A DNA stretch of 35,321 nucleotides from Verrucomicrobiota bacterium (lineage in GTDB: Bacteria > Verrucomicrobiota > Verrucomicrobiia > Limisphaerales > JADLHS01), in contig JALOTT010000002.1 of NCBI GenBank assembly GCA_025457745.1, positions 1-35,321 of the forward strand, given 5' to 3'. The translations under genes and the position numbers were made by a program. Below are positions 6,749-15,568 of the stretch, one piece after another (position 1 is the stretch's first letter; every line of letters starts with the position of its first letter). The notes beneath the pieces are model-generated. The model did no database searches. It was not told the DNA's origin and saw nothing but the letters and a program-made list of their open reading frames with translations.

Positions 6749-8134
6749 TTGAACGGACAAAAACCAAGAGAAATTGCGGCGCAAATTTTGCAGCGGCGGC
6801 GCGGCGGGGATGAATTCATCGAAAGCCTGCTGGAACGTGCGCTGGCCGGAGCAAAGTTTTCCGCTGCCGACCGCGGCCTTTGCCAGGAACTGGTTTATGG
6901 CGTCGTGCGCTGGCAGGCCACGCTCGACTGGCTCATCGCACGAAAAACCGCCGGGCGCACGCAAAAACCCGCCTTGCAGGATTTGCTGCGGCTCGGACTC
7001 TACCAGATTTTCTGGCTCGACCGGATTCCCGACCACGCCGCCGTGAATGAAACCGTTGAGATGGCGAAACTCCTCGGCTTCGGCCCTCAAGCCGGATTCA
7101 TCAACGCCGTGTTGCGCGGCTACCTGCGCGAGCACGATGAAACCAGGAAGCTGTTAGCCGATCTGAAGGTTTCCCAACCCGCCCTCGGCTGGTCGCATCC
7201 CGAGTGGCTCGTCGAGCGCTGGCGTAAACGTTGGGGCGATGAGCACACACGCCAATTGCTCGAATGGAACAACACGCCGCCAAAAACTTTTGCCCGCGTC
7301 AACATGCTGAAATTCGGCTCTGGTAGGGCGCGTCACTCCGTGCGCGCCGAAGTCGCTTTGAACCAGAGCGGCGCGCACGGAGTGTCGCGCCCCACCATGG
7401 AAAACGCCGGCGACCTGCTCACCCAATGGCGCGATGAAGACGTGGAGTATGATTTTGTCCGGCACGATTGGATTGAGGAGAATCTTGTCTTCGAGCTGAA
7501 GTCCCATCCGCCCCTGGCCACATTGCCGAGTTTCACGCAGGGCCTATTTTACGTTCAAGACCCCGGCACGCTGTTGGCCGTGCGCGAACTTGACCCGCAT
7601 CCCGGCGACACGATTCTGGATTTTTGCGCCGCGCCCGGTGGCAAGACGACCTTTATCGCGCAGTTGATGAACAACCAGGGCCGCATCGTCGCCCAGGATG
7701 TTTCGGAAGAGCGGTTGAAATTGGTTCGGGAAAATTGCGCGCGGTTGGGTGTGACGTGCGTGCAAATCGTTTCCGCTTCAGCCTTCAGCCTTCAGCCTTC
7801 AGCCTTCGACAAAGTTTTGCTGGACGCTCCCTGCTCCAACACCGGCGTGATGCGCCGCCGCGTGGATTTGCGCTGGCGCATCCAGCCGGAAGAAATCCAA
7901 CGATTGCGAACGATGCAACTGGACTTGCTCCGTCAAGCGGCCATTGCCGTGAAGCCCGGTGGCGTTCTGGTTTACAGCACGTGCAGTCTTGAACCGGAGG
8001 AGAACTCCGAAGTCGTGAAAGAGTTTCTCGCCGCTCGCCGTGCGTTCACACTCGAACGTGAACGCGAGTTGCGGCCGTTCGCGGATGGCGTGGATGGAGC
8101 GTTCGTGGCTGCGTTCGTGAGAGCGCGGCTGTAA
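6749..8134 (+). CDS. rsmB: 16S rRNA (cytosine-C5)-methyltransferase RsmB/Sun family, with in-frame palindromic insert and heptanucleotide repeat
   Basis: NusB-like N-terminus; ILDFCAAPGGKTTFIAQLM, KVLLDAPCSNTGVMRRRVDLRWR, YSTCSLEPEENSEVV motifs. Confidence 0.9.
   Translation: MNGQKPREIAAQILQRRRGGDEFIESLLERALAGAKFSAADRGLCQELVYGVVRWQATLDWLIARKTAGRTQKPALQDLLRLGLYQIFWLDRIPDHAAVNETVEMAKLLGFGPQAGFINAVLRGYLREHDETRKLLADLKVSQPALGWSHPEWLVERWRKRWGDEHTRQLLEWNNTPPKTFARVNMLKFGSGRARHSVRAEVALNQSGAHGVSRPTMENAGDLLTQWRDEDVEYDFVRHDWIEENLVFELKSHPPLATLPSFTQGLFYVQDPGTLLAVRELDPHPGDTILDFCAAPGGKTTFIAQLMNNQGRIVAQDVSEERLKLVRENCARLGVTCVQIVSASAFSLQPSAFDKVLLDAPCSNTGVMRRRVDLRWRIQPEEIQRLRTMQLDLLRQAAIAVKPGGVLVYSTCSLEPEENSEVVKEFLAARRAFTLERERELRPFADGVDGAFVAAFVRARL
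7322..7396. repeat. In-frame palindromic element, family 1 copy A (75 bp = 25 codons) inside rsmB
   Basis: Arms 7322-7348 ggtagggcgcgtcactccgtgcgcgcc and 7370-7396 ggcgcgcacggagtgtcgcgccccacc, 25/27 complementary. Encodes GRARHSVRAEVALNQSGAHGVSRPT. Confidence 0.92.
7777..7804 (+). repeat. Heptanucleotide tandem repeat (TTCAGCC)x4 inside rsmB
   Basis: ttcagccttcagccttcagccttcagcc, exact; encodes SAFSLQPSAF immediately before FDKVLLDAPC. Confidence 0.95.
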
Positions 8135-8193
8135 TTCAACGGCCACGCGCGTAAGATAATATCAGCCGCGCTCTCCCGGGCGCATCTGCGGAA

Positions 8194-8964
8194 TCACATT
8201 CCCATGATCTGATAGCCGCAATCCACGTAAATTACCTGGCCCGTGATGGCCGCCGCGCCGTCGCTGGCAAGAAACGTTCCGGTCGCGCCGAGTTCTTCCG
8301 GAACCAGGTTGCGCTTCAGTGGCGAGCGGGCTTCGTAAACTTTTAGCATTTCCGTAAAGCCGCCGATGCCGCGCGCGGCCAGCGTGTTCACCGGGCCCGC
8401 GCTGATGCAGTTCACGCGGATTTTCTTTGGGCCGAGGTCGTAGGCGAGGTAGCGCGTGCTGGCTTCGAGGGCGGCCTTGGCCACGCCCATCACATTGTAA
8501 TGCGGCACGACTTTTTCCGCCCCGTAATAACTCATCGCCACGATGCTGCCGCCTTCGGTCATGAGCGGCGCGGCCCCGCGCGCCAGCGCCACGAGCGAAT
8601 ACGCGCTCACGTCATGCGCCACGCGAAACGCTTCCCGGCTGGTGTTCACGAATTCACCTTCAAGCGCGTCCTTGGGCGCGAACGCCACGGAATGAAGCAT
8701 CAGGTGCAGCTTGCCGAATTTCCCGCCGACGGTTTTGAAAACGTCGGTGATTTGTTCGTCCTTGGTCACGTCGCACGGCAGGATGAGCGTGTCCGCGCCG
8801 AACGTGCCGGCTAGTTCCTCGACGTTTTCCTTCAGCCGTTCGCCTTGATACGTGAACGCGAGTTTCGCGCCCTCGCGCGCCCAAGCCTGCGCGATGGCCC
8901 AGGCGATGGAGCGTTTGTTCGCAACCCCGAAGACGAGGCCGTGTTTGCCGTCCAGTAAAGGCAT
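8194..8964 (-). CDS. fabI: Enoyl-[acyl-carrier-protein] reductase (NADH)
   Basis: MPLLDGKHGLVFGVANKRSIAWAIAQAWAREGAKLAFTYQGERL...; Y-x6-K motif (MSYYGAEKVVPHYNVMGVAKAALE); GPVNTLAARGI. Confidence 0.95.
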   Translation of the reverse strand: MPLLDGKHGLVFGVANKRSIAWAIAQAWAREGAKLAFTYQGERLKENVEELAGTFGADTLILPCDVTKDEQITDVFKTVGGKFGKLHLMLHSVAFAPKDALEGEFVNTSREAFRVAHDVSAYSLVALARGAAPLMTEGGSIVAMSYYGAEKVVPHYNVMGVAKAALEASTRYLAYDLGPKKIRVNCISAGPVNTLAARGIGGFTEMLKVYEARSPLKRNLVPEELGATGTFLASDGAAAITGQVIYVDCGYQIMGM

Positions 8965-9058
8965 GGGTTCAATAAAAAGTTAAAAGGGTTAAAGCGTTAC
9001 AACGGTAATTCGGTGCATAGCAGTACGGGAAATCGGGGGGCGCGGCAAGGCGGGAAAC

Positions 9059-9129
9059 GTTGGAGTTCAAGCTTTAGCTTGTCGCCCGTTTCGTGGGTCA
9101 CCCGGACACGCTAAAGCGTGAACTCCAAC
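9059..9129. repeat. Palindromic element, family gttggagttcaMgctttagcKtg
   Basis: Arms 9059-9081 gttggagttcaagctttagcttg and 9107-9129 cacgctaaagcgtgaactccaac, 21/23 complementary; directly abuts the MFS stop codon at 9130. Confidence 0.8.
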
Positions 9130-10401
9130 TTACGTTTTCGTCTTGCGCCAGATGCCGAGCAACCCGCCGAGGCCGCAGAGCAACAACCCGCCCACGGCCG
9201 CCGCGCCGCTGTGCGCGGAATGTGGCAGAAAATGCAACGCCGCCGCGCCCACCGCCGGCCCGGCGAAGTTTCCCAGGCCAATCATCGCTTCATGGATGCC
9301 GCCGTGTTCGGCTTTGGTTTCCCCCACATCCATCGAGTAGAACAGCGACGAGTAGTAAATCAGCCCGATTCCGACGCCAAAGACCAGTTGCGACGCAACC
9401 AGCACTGCCAGGCTCGGCACCACAAGAATCACCGCGAACGAAACGACCAGCGCGAGATACGACCCCAGCAGCCAGCGGAACCGGTAATGCCAGCCCGGCC
9501 AGAACCACAGCGCAAAGAACGCGGCGAGCCGCGCAAAACACCAGACCGAACAGCAGAATCCCGCGAGGGTGGTGGACAATCCCAACCGCCCGGCCACGCC
9601 CGGCATGACAGCAACGAGTGTGTTGATGGCGATGTAAGCAAACGGATTCGTCAGCCAAGCCATCCGCAGAAATGCCCTGGCCCGCGCGATGGGTCGCGGG
9701 TTCAATTCAAGTGGGATGCCAGTGCGGATTGTGGTAGGGCGCGTCACTCCGTGCGCGCCGTCTCCGTGTCCAACCAACTCCGGCGCGCAGGGAGTGACCC
9801 GCCCTACCTCCGCCATCGGTCTCACAAGCTCAAGCTGCGATGCTCCTTTTGCCTCGCGCTCCAACCAGATCGTCAACGCGAGTTGGACGACGAGAATCGC
9901 CATCGGCACCACGAACAGGCTTTTCAAGCCCAGCTTTTCGAGCATCGCCCCGCCGATGAAGTAGGCCAGCGCGCCCAGACCGGCCCACACGACGTTGTAA
10001 AGGCCGATGCTTTGTTGCAGGCGAACGGGGTTTTCGCCTTCACTGACAAGCGCTTCAAGTGGCGGCCAGGTGAAGCCCATGCCGAGGGTGGTCGCGAGCA
10101 TTACCGCCACGTGGCCGGTGGCAGAATCGAGCTGTGTGCCCACGGCCAGGGCGGCGATCATGATGACGAACCCGATTTTCAGCGCCGTGAAGCAACCGGC
10201 GCGTTGCGCGAACCGCCCCCCCCACCAGACGGCAAACATGTAATCCAGACCGTTGAACGCCGCGAGCACCAGGTTGGCCTTGTCCCCAAAGCCAAACTGC
10301 TGCTGCATGAAAAAATAGAGGTAATAGAAATAAAAGGTCGTCGCGAAGGAATTCAATCCCTCGAGAATGAAACATCCGGTCTTGACCTGGGCGGCACGCA
10401 T
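9130..10401 (-). CDS. MFS transporter with in-frame palindromic insert in a hydrophilic loop
   Basis: Multiple hydrophobic helices (FATTFYFYYLYFFMQQQFGFG..., VAVMLATTLGMGFTWPP..., LVFGVGIGLIYYSSLFYSMDVGETKAEHGGIHEAMIGLGNFAGPAVG). ATG start chosen at MRAAQVKTGCF; TTG at 10440 is an alternative. Confidence 0.85.
   Translation of the reverse strand: MRAAQVKTGCFILEGLNSFATTFYFYYLYFFMQQQFGFGDKANLVLAAFNGLDYMFAVWWGGRFAQRAGCFTALKIGFVIMIAALAVGTQLDSATGHVAVMLATTLGMGFTWPPLEALVSEGENPVRLQQSIGLYNVVWAGLGALAYFIGGAMLEKLGLKSLFVVPMAILVVQLALTIWLEREAKGASQLELVRPMAEVGRVTPCAPELVGHGDGAHGVTRPTTIRTGIPLELNPRPIARARAFLRMAWLTNPFAYIAINTLVAVMPGVAGRLGLSTTLAGFCCSVWCFARLAAFFALWFWPGWHYRFRWLLGSYLALVVSFAVILVVPSLAVLVASQLVFGVGIGLIYYSSLFYSMDVGETKAEHGGIHEAMIGLGNFAGPAVGAAALHFLPHSAHSGAAAVGGLLLCGLGGLLGIWRKTKT
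9733..9808. repeat. In-frame palindromic element, family 1 copy B (76 bp) inside the MFS gene
   Basis: Arms 9733-9759 ggtagggcgcgtcactccgtgcgcgcc and 9782-9808 ggcgcgcagggagtgacccgccctacc, 25/27 complementary. Read in the gene as VGRVTPCAPELVGHGDGAHGVTRPT. Confidence 0.92.
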
Positions 10402-10565
10402 CACGCACGGGATTACGCAAGCTGCGGGGTGGATTTGCAAGCTTCCCCGTCAAGACCTGCTTTCCACTGGTCTTGCTTTTTGCCAGGTTGCGTGCAACTT
10501 AAGGCGCGCTATGAACCCGGCCTGTCGCCGGATCTGGCGCGAACCAAACCGAAACACAATTGTTT

Positions 10566-11015
10566 ATGCCCACAAAATCGCCCGATTTGACGAAACAGCC
10601 TCCTCGCAGCCCGCGTGTGCGGTTGGGCGGATACGTGATTTTGCCGCGCATGCTGGACAAGGGCCGCGCGGTGCTCGCCGGCAAGAACGGCGAATACCAC
10701 TACGCCTGCCCGCTCGACCAGCGATTCCTCGATTTCACCGGGGTTGATCCCAAGGCGCTGATAAAGCAACTCGCCAAGGGCAAGGGCGATGGTGAAATCC
10801 TCGAATGGATTCAGGCCAGCGCCAAATTAAAGCACACCGACTCGGAAATCGCTGCCTGGTCGGCGTTGGCAGAGCAGCGCGTGCCAAGCGATCCGGAATC
10901 GCGCGAGTATTTCAACGGTCTCCACACGAAGGCCGCGCCCAAACGCGGGGACATCGCGACGTGGTTCGACCTGCTGGATGTGGATGATTACGTGAGTTTC
11001 GGCGGAAAGGCGTAA
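10566..11015 (+). CDS. DUF5069-like protein
   Basis: MPTKSPDLTKQPPRSPRVRLGGYVILPRMLDKGRAVLAGKNGEYHYACPLDQRFLDFTGVD...; recalled family resemblance only. Confidence 0.75.
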   Translation: MPTKSPDLTKQPPRSPRVRLGGYVILPRMLDKGRAVLAGKNGEYHYACPLDQRFLDFTGVDPKALIKQLAKGKGDGEILEWIQASAKLKHTDSEIAAWSALAEQRVPSDPESREYFNGLHTKAAPKRGDIATWFDLLDVDDYVSFGGKA

Positions 11016-11041
11016 TCGGCGCGTGACTTTGCGAAGCGGAA

Positions 11042-11761
11042 TTACTTCGACAGTTTCTCGAAGGCAGCCTCGTCACCCTTGAATGTCTTTGCCTTTTCGC
11101 CCAAGCGCAGAATCTTGACGGAAATGAGTTTGTCGCCGATCGCGATCTTGTTCACCACGTCCTGACCTTCGACTACGTGGCCGAAGACAGTATGCTTGCC
11201 GTCGAGATGCGATGTCGCCTTGTGCGTGATGAAAAACTGGCTGCCATTGCTGCCCGGACCGGAGTTGGCCATCGAGAAAATCCCGGGGCCGCTGTGTTTG
11301 AGCGACGAATCAAACTCGTCCTTGAACTGGTAGCCAGGCCCACCCATGCCCGTACCCAAAGGGTCGCCGCCTTGGATCATGAAATCTGGAATGACCCGAT
11401 GGAAAGTCAGGCCATCATAGAATGGTTTGTTCTGCGCCTTGGGTTTTTGTTTGCGTTGGTCCGGACTTTTCTTGCCGATGGGCTGCTTGGCGTCATTCAA
11501 CACGAAGTTGTCCTCCATGTATTGGGCGGCGCTTTCCCACTTCACATAATTTTTTGTGCCCTCAGCCAACCCGACGAAGTTCGCCACTGTGAGTGGTGTC
11601 TTCTCGAATTCCAGTTGCAGGAGGATTTTGCCTTTGGATGTATCCATTTCAGCGTAGAGGCCGTCAGCCAGTTTTCGTTCTGCGTCGGCGGCCAAGGCTG
11701 CGGTCGCGAGCAAGCCGGCGACAAACGTTACATTAAGTCGGTTCAAGATATTATGTTTCAT
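11042..11761 (-). CDS. Cyclophilin-type peptidyl-prolyl cis-trans isomerase, exported
   Basis: Signal peptide [100 protein letters not shown]. Confidence 0.92.
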   Translation of the reverse strand: MKHNILNRLNVTFVAGLLATAALAADAERKLADGLYAEMDTSKGKILLQLEFEKTPLTVANFVGLAEGTKNYVKWESAAQYMEDNFVLNDAKQPIGKKSPDQRKQKPKAQNKPFYDGLTFHRVIPDFMIQGGDPLGTGMGGPGYQFKDEFDSSLKHSGPGIFSMANSGPGSNGSQFFITHKATSHLDGKHTVFGHVVEGQDVVNKIAIGDKLISVKILRLGEKAKTFKGDEAAFEKLSK

Positions 11762-11864
11762 GTTCCGCATGAAAGTGAATCCGGCGGGCGAAGAAAAGCT
11801 TTTTTTGCGTTCCGGAAGTCCATTTGCGCGTGACAAGCCGCCACTCTCCCTGTCAACCTGCGGC

Positions 11865-12365
11865 ATGAACGAAACCGCCATCATCAAAACCTCCGAAGGT
11901 GAAATGGTCCTCGAATTCTGGCCCGACGTGGCGCCGGGCCATGTCGAAAATTTCAAGAAACTCGCGATGAAGGGCTTTTACGACGGCACGTGTTTCCACC
12001 GCGTCATCAAAGGCTTCATGATCCAAGGCGGCGACCCGCTGACGAAGGACGAAGCCAACAAGAGTCGTTGGGGCACGGGCGGCCCCGGCCACCAAATCAA
12101 GGCCGAGTTCAACGACAAGGCGCATGTGCGCGGCGTGCTCTCGATGGCCCGCTCCAACGACCCGAATTCCGCCGGCTCGCAATTCTTCATCTGCCACGGC
12201 GACCCGCGCTTTCTCGACAAGCAATACACGGCCTTCGGGAAATTGATCAAAGGCGACGACGTGCTGGAAAAAATCGCCGCCACGCCGACCCAACCGGGCG
12301 ACAGGCCGGTGAAACGGATGAACGTCGAGAGCATCAAAATTGTCCCCTCGGATTCAGTGAAGTGA
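11865..12365 (+). CDS. Cyclophilin-type peptidyl-prolyl cis-trans isomerase, cytoplasmic
   Basis: [58 protein letters not shown]...[22 protein letters not shown]. Confidence 0.92.
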   Translation: MNETAIIKTSEGEMVLEFWPDVAPGHVENFKKLAMKGFYDGTCFHRVIKGFMIQGGDPLTKDEANKSRWGTGGPGHQIKAEFNDKAHVRGVLSMARSNDPNSAGSQFFICHGDPRFLDKQYTAFGKLIKGDDVLEKIAATPTQPGDRPVKRMNVESIKIVPSDSVK

Positions 12366-12368
12366 TCG

Positions 12369-12441
12369 CGTAGCCGCCGACGTGCGGCGGCGGATTCTAG
12401 GGTTCAGTCAGCGCCTCGGCCTCCTCACGTCGGCGGCTACG
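12369..12441. repeat. Palindromic element, family cgtagcMgccgacgtg, copy 1 (73 bp)
   Basis: Arms 12369-12384 cgtagccgccgacgtg and 12426-12441 cacgtcggcggctacg, 16/16 complementary; begins 4 nt after the PPIase stop. Confidence 0.85.
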
Positions 12442-12450
12442 AAAACAACC

Positions 12451-12645
12451 ATGACCCAGCCCGAACTCGCGTCGCTGCTCGGACAGTTGGGCTGCCCGCA
12501 GGAAAAATCAGCGGAGATGGCGGCGCAACTCGACAAGCGCGCACGCCAACTGGCGGAACAGAAAGGGCGCAACCATGACGACGCGCTGGCGCATTTGCTG
12601 AACTTGATGAAGCGGGGCTGGGCGGCGAAGGAGAAAGGAGTTTGA
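12451..12645 (+). CDS. Small hypothetical protein
   Basis: 64 aa MTQPELASLLGQLGCPQEKSAEMAAQLDKRARQLAEQKGRNHDDALAHLLNLMKRGWAAKEKGV. Confidence 0.6.
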   Translation: MTQPELASLLGQLGCPQEKSAEMAAQLDKRARQLAEQKGRNHDDALAHLLNLMKRGWAAKEKGV

Positions 12646-12743
12646 ATTTTTGATTTTCGATTTACGATTGACGCGCGTGGCCTGAAATCGTGACTACCTC
12701 CGTTTTCCCACGCGGCTCGTATATCGAAAATCGTAAATCGCAA
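12641..12743. repeat. Inverted pair of heptanucleotide arrays upstream of the NUDIX gene
   Basis: TTTGAAT TTTTGAT TTTCGAT TTACGAT (12641-12668) and ATCGAAA ATCGTAA ATCGCAA (12723-12743), reverse-complementary heptamer classes; the NUDIX ATG at 12744 follows immediately. Confidence 0.75.
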
Positions 12744-13307
12744 ATGATCAAGCCCTGGCAAAAAATCAGTTCCACCCCCATCGGGGACTTCCGCATTTTC
12801 ACGATGCGGTCGGACAGGAAGATTTCGCCGCGCACCGGCAAGGAACATGATTTCGTCATTCTCGACAGCGTCAACTGGGTGAACGTCATCGCCATCACGC
12901 CCGACCAGCAGGTGGTGATGATCGAGCAATTCCGGCACGGCTCGAACACGGTGGAACTCGAAATCCCCGGCGGCATGATGGACGAGGGCGACACGTCACC
13001 CGTCGCGGCAGCCGTGCGCGAGCTGCGCGAGGAGACGGGCTACGAAGGCGGGCAAGCGCGTGTGCTAGGGGAGGCGCTACCGAACCCCGCAACCCATAGT
13101 AATACGTGTTTCACCGTGCTGGTGGAGAATTGCCGGTGCCTGCATCCGGTGCAGTTCGACCACGGCGAGGATCTGATCACGCGCCTCGTGCCGGTGGCCG
13201 ACGTGCCCCAACTCGTCGGCGAGGGAAAAATCAAGCACACGCTGGTCGTGACGGCGCTGTATTACTTCGACCTGTGGCGGCGCGGCTTGAAAACGCCCGA
13301 GGCGTAA
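12744..13307 (+). CDS. NUDIX hydrolase (ADP-ribose pyrophosphatase-like)
   Basis: GGMMDEGDTSPVAAAVRELREETGYEGG Nudix box (GX5EX7REUXEEXGU). Confidence 0.9.
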   Translation: MIKPWQKISSTPIGDFRIFTMRSDRKISPRTGKEHDFVILDSVNWVNVIAITPDQQVVMIEQFRHGSNTVELEIPGGMMDEGDTSPVAAAVRELREETGYEGGQARVLGEALPNPATHSNTCFTVLVENCRCLHPVQFDHGEDLITRLVPVADVPQLVGEGKIKHTLVVTALYYFDLWRRGLKTPEA

Positions 13308-13320
13308 ACCGGCGGCGCGG

Positions 13321-14139
13321 TCAGTGGCGCGAAAAAAAATCGAGGGCGACGCCGCTGAACGCGTCGGGTGTTTCCAAATGCAACCCGTGGCCCACGCCGG
13401 GCACGACGGTGCGCTCGGCGTTGGGAATTGCGCCCGCCAGCTCCTTCATCGTCAACTGAAACAACTTCGTGGTGAGTTCCCCTTCAACGAGCAACGTTGG
13501 CGCGTTGATGCGCGCGGCCTGTTTCGCCGAGAACGAATTGCCCGCGCTCATGCCGTTGAGCATCGGCCCGAGCGTATGCACGTTGGCAAACATCACGGCG
13601 CGTGCCCGCTCCGGCAGTCGCTCAAACCCGGCGGGACCGATCACCGCTTTCAAGAATTCCGTGAGGGCCTGTTCGGGCTGGCCTTTGCGCATGAGCGGCG
13701 TGATGTGCATCATCGCCGCGGCGGTTTGCGCCAGCGCAATCGCGCCCATCGGACGGGTCAACAGCAGCGAGAACAAGGACGGTTCGGCCAGAACCAGGCT
13801 GCGGACCAGGTCCGGCCGTTGCACGGCAACGACCGCGCAGACTGACGCGCTATAAGAATGGCCCAGCAAACGCACCGGCCCGCCGCCGCAGCTTGTGATG
13901 AGTTCAATCAGATCCGCCGCGTGGCTGTCATGAGTGTACCCCGCGCCATTGCCCGCCGAGGTTTCGGGATGATGCCAGCGCCGGCTGTACGTGATGACCC
14001 GATGGCGCGCGGCAAAGGTGTCCAGAACGCCTTCCCACGTCCGGTAATCTCCCACGGCGCCATGCACCAAAATCAAAAGTTCACCCGTCCCGCGCTCTTC
14101 GCAGGCCAGATCCGCCCCGCTAATCTTGAATGTCTTCAT
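13321..14139 (-). CDS. Alpha/beta hydrolase
   Basis: LLILVHGAVGDYRTWEGVLDTFAARHRVITYSRR...VRLLGHSYSASVCAVVA...VVPGVGHGLHLETPDAFSG. Confidence 0.9.
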   Translation of the reverse strand: MKTFKISGADLACEERGTGELLILVHGAVGDYRTWEGVLDTFAARHRVITYSRRWHHPETSAGNGAGYTHDSHAADLIELITSCGGGPVRLLGHSYSASVCAVVAVQRPDLVRSLVLAEPSLFSLLLTRPMGAIALAQTAAAMMHITPLMRKGQPEQALTEFLKAVIGPAGFERLPERARAVMFANVHTLGPMLNGMSAGNSFSAKQAARINAPTLLVEGELTTKLFQLTMKELAGAIPNAERTVVPGVGHGLHLETPDAFSGVALDFFSRH

Positions 14140-14254
14140 GATTTACTTCCCCGCCGGTCGCGCCGAAAAACAGCAGAAAACGAGCCGCCGAGGCGCGCGT
14201 CCGCACGACCATGCCGGGCCGAAATTGGTATAGGAGTGGCCAATTAAGCTGGCT

Positions 14255-14542
14255 TCACTTGCGGCCACCGCTGCTGCGCACGGCGTCCTTTTTTTCTTCC
14301 AGTTCCGCCTGCAACTTCTTTCGCTCAATGACCAGTTGCTGCGCCAACTGCTCCATCTTTTCGACCTCGCCTCCCGCCGCCGCCTGCGCGGCCTGATCTT
14401 TCAACGCCAGTTCGCGCCCGGCAATTTTGGCGGCGTATTGTGAGTCCAGTTCAGCCAGCGCTTTTTTCTGAGCGGCGGAAGTTTTGACGGCGGGCGAGGA
14501 TTTGTTCAATCGTTCCATCGCGAGTTCGTAGGCGGATTTCAT
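14255..14542 (-). CDS. Small coiled-coil hypothetical protein
   Basis: MKSAYELAMERLNKSSPAVKTSAAQKKALAELDSQYAAKIAGRELALKDQAAQAAAGGEVEKMEQLAQQLVIERKKLQAELEEKK... Confidence 0.65.
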   Translation of the reverse strand: MKSAYELAMERLNKSSPAVKTSAAQKKALAELDSQYAAKIAGRELALKDQAAQAAAGGEVEKMEQLAQQLVIERKKLQAELEEKKDAVRSSGGRK

Positions 14543-14784
14543 GGGAATATGGGATTTTGAATTCTGTGAGTGCCGCCAATCGGCATTTTCTTCCAAGCCA
14601 CGTCGGAAAATGTTTCCGGCAGCTTGCCGGTCGCCGGTTCGGGTTTTGCCATGGCTAGATCGGAATCAGCCGCGGGCGCGATCCCGGCTGGCGCGGCGTC
14701 GCTGCGCCAGGAAGCGATGCGCTTTCGTAGGCCGCCCTGGCTGAAGTCGAACATCTTGTCGTCGTATTGGCCTTGCAGGTTCAT
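14539..14784 (-). CDS. Small hypothetical protein
   Basis: MNLQGQYDDKMFDFSQGGLRKRIASWRSD...; overlaps the start of the downstream small ORF by 4 nt. Confidence 0.4.
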   Translation of the reverse strand: MNLQGQYDDKMFDFSQGGLRKRIASWRSDAAPAGIAPAADSDLAMAKPEPATGKLPETFSDVAWKKMPIGGTHRIQNPIFP

Positions 14785-14801
14785 ATTTCCGGCGCGTCAC
14801 G

Positions 14802-15089
14802 CTAACGCACGGAGGAGGGCGGGCGCAAGTCATGCGTGTTGTCGTCCAGCACGACGACTGATCCGTCGGCCGCGCCGTGGCGGGTTTGTTGCCAGACCCA
14901 GAGCGCCTGTTGAAATTCGAGCACGGGAACGGCTTTGAGCACGCGGTAAATGCAGTTCTCGGTCGGCGGATCGCAGGCGCGGGTTGTTCGATTGAACCAG
15001 CAGCGCAGCGCCGCCCGTTGCGTGGGCGAGAGGTCGCGCGCAAAGCTGGCCGCCGCGCGATGGCCGCCCTGGTCGCCGCTCAAGAGCAA
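14802..15089 (-). CDS. Hypothetical protein; TTG start, start uncertain
   Basis: ITFALLLSGDQGGHRAAASFARDLSPTQRAALRCWFNRTTRACDPPTENCIYRVLKAVPVLEFQQALWVWQQTRHGAADGSVVVLDDNTHDLRPP; no ATG/GTG available in frame. Confidence 0.4.
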   Translation of the reverse strand: MLLSGDQGGHRAAASFARDLSPTQRAALRCWFNRTTRACDPPTENCIYRVLKAVPVLEFQQALWVWQQTRHGAADGSVVVLDDNTHDLRPPSSVR

Positions 15090-15153
15090 GGCAAAGGTGA
15101 TCTTCAGTACCGTGGCCTGCTTATGGCGCAGGCTTTGACGTGGCGGCTTTCAG

Positions 15154-15549
15154 TCACCTGCCAGTGCAGGGTTGCCCCTTCTCGCCGATGCCGCAGCCGC
15201 TGTTGGTCACGGGCAGGATGACCCGTTGGTCGCGACTCGCGAGCCGGCAGAGCATTTCGATCGCGTCCTGGTTCGTGGTTTGCGTGGCGATGGCGTCGAG
15301 GTTGCAGCTGGGCACGCCGACGAGCGCGGCCAACGGGATCATCAGGTCGGCCTTGGCCGCGAGAGTCTTCATCGGGGCCTCGTCACGGGAGTCGCCGCGA
15401 ACGACCTGGAATTTTTCATACTGGCAGCAATCCAGCAGGCTGTTTTGGTGGAAGTAGAAACTTTCCAGCACGGTCACTTCGTGGCCGAGGCCCAGCAACG
15501 TGGGCGTCAGCGCCGAACCAATGCAGCCGGCCCCGCCGGTGATCAGGAT
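15154..15549 (-). pseudogene. Truncated NAD-dependent epimerase/dehydratase (extended SDR), no canonical start and no C-terminal half
   Basis: Frame reads ILITGGAGCIGSALTPTLLGLGHEVTVLESFYFHQNSLLDCCQYEKFQVVRGDSRDEAP...VILPVTNSGCGIGEKGQPCTGR-stop. In-frame TAA lies immediately before the ATC at 15547-15549; catalytic YxxxK region absent. Confidence 0.7.
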
Positions 15550-15568
15550 TTATATTTTCTTATTTCGT

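Noticed and set aside
9118-10590. 490-aa plus-strand ORF
   Set aside because: Antisense to the MFS gene, which has clear membrane topology; the plus-strand translation is H/R/P-rich shadow sequence.
14792-14815. Possible degenerate family 1 copy (ggcgcgtcacgctaacgcacggag)
   Set aside because: Only short arm fragments match; could be chance in GC-rich DNA, so not counted as a copy.
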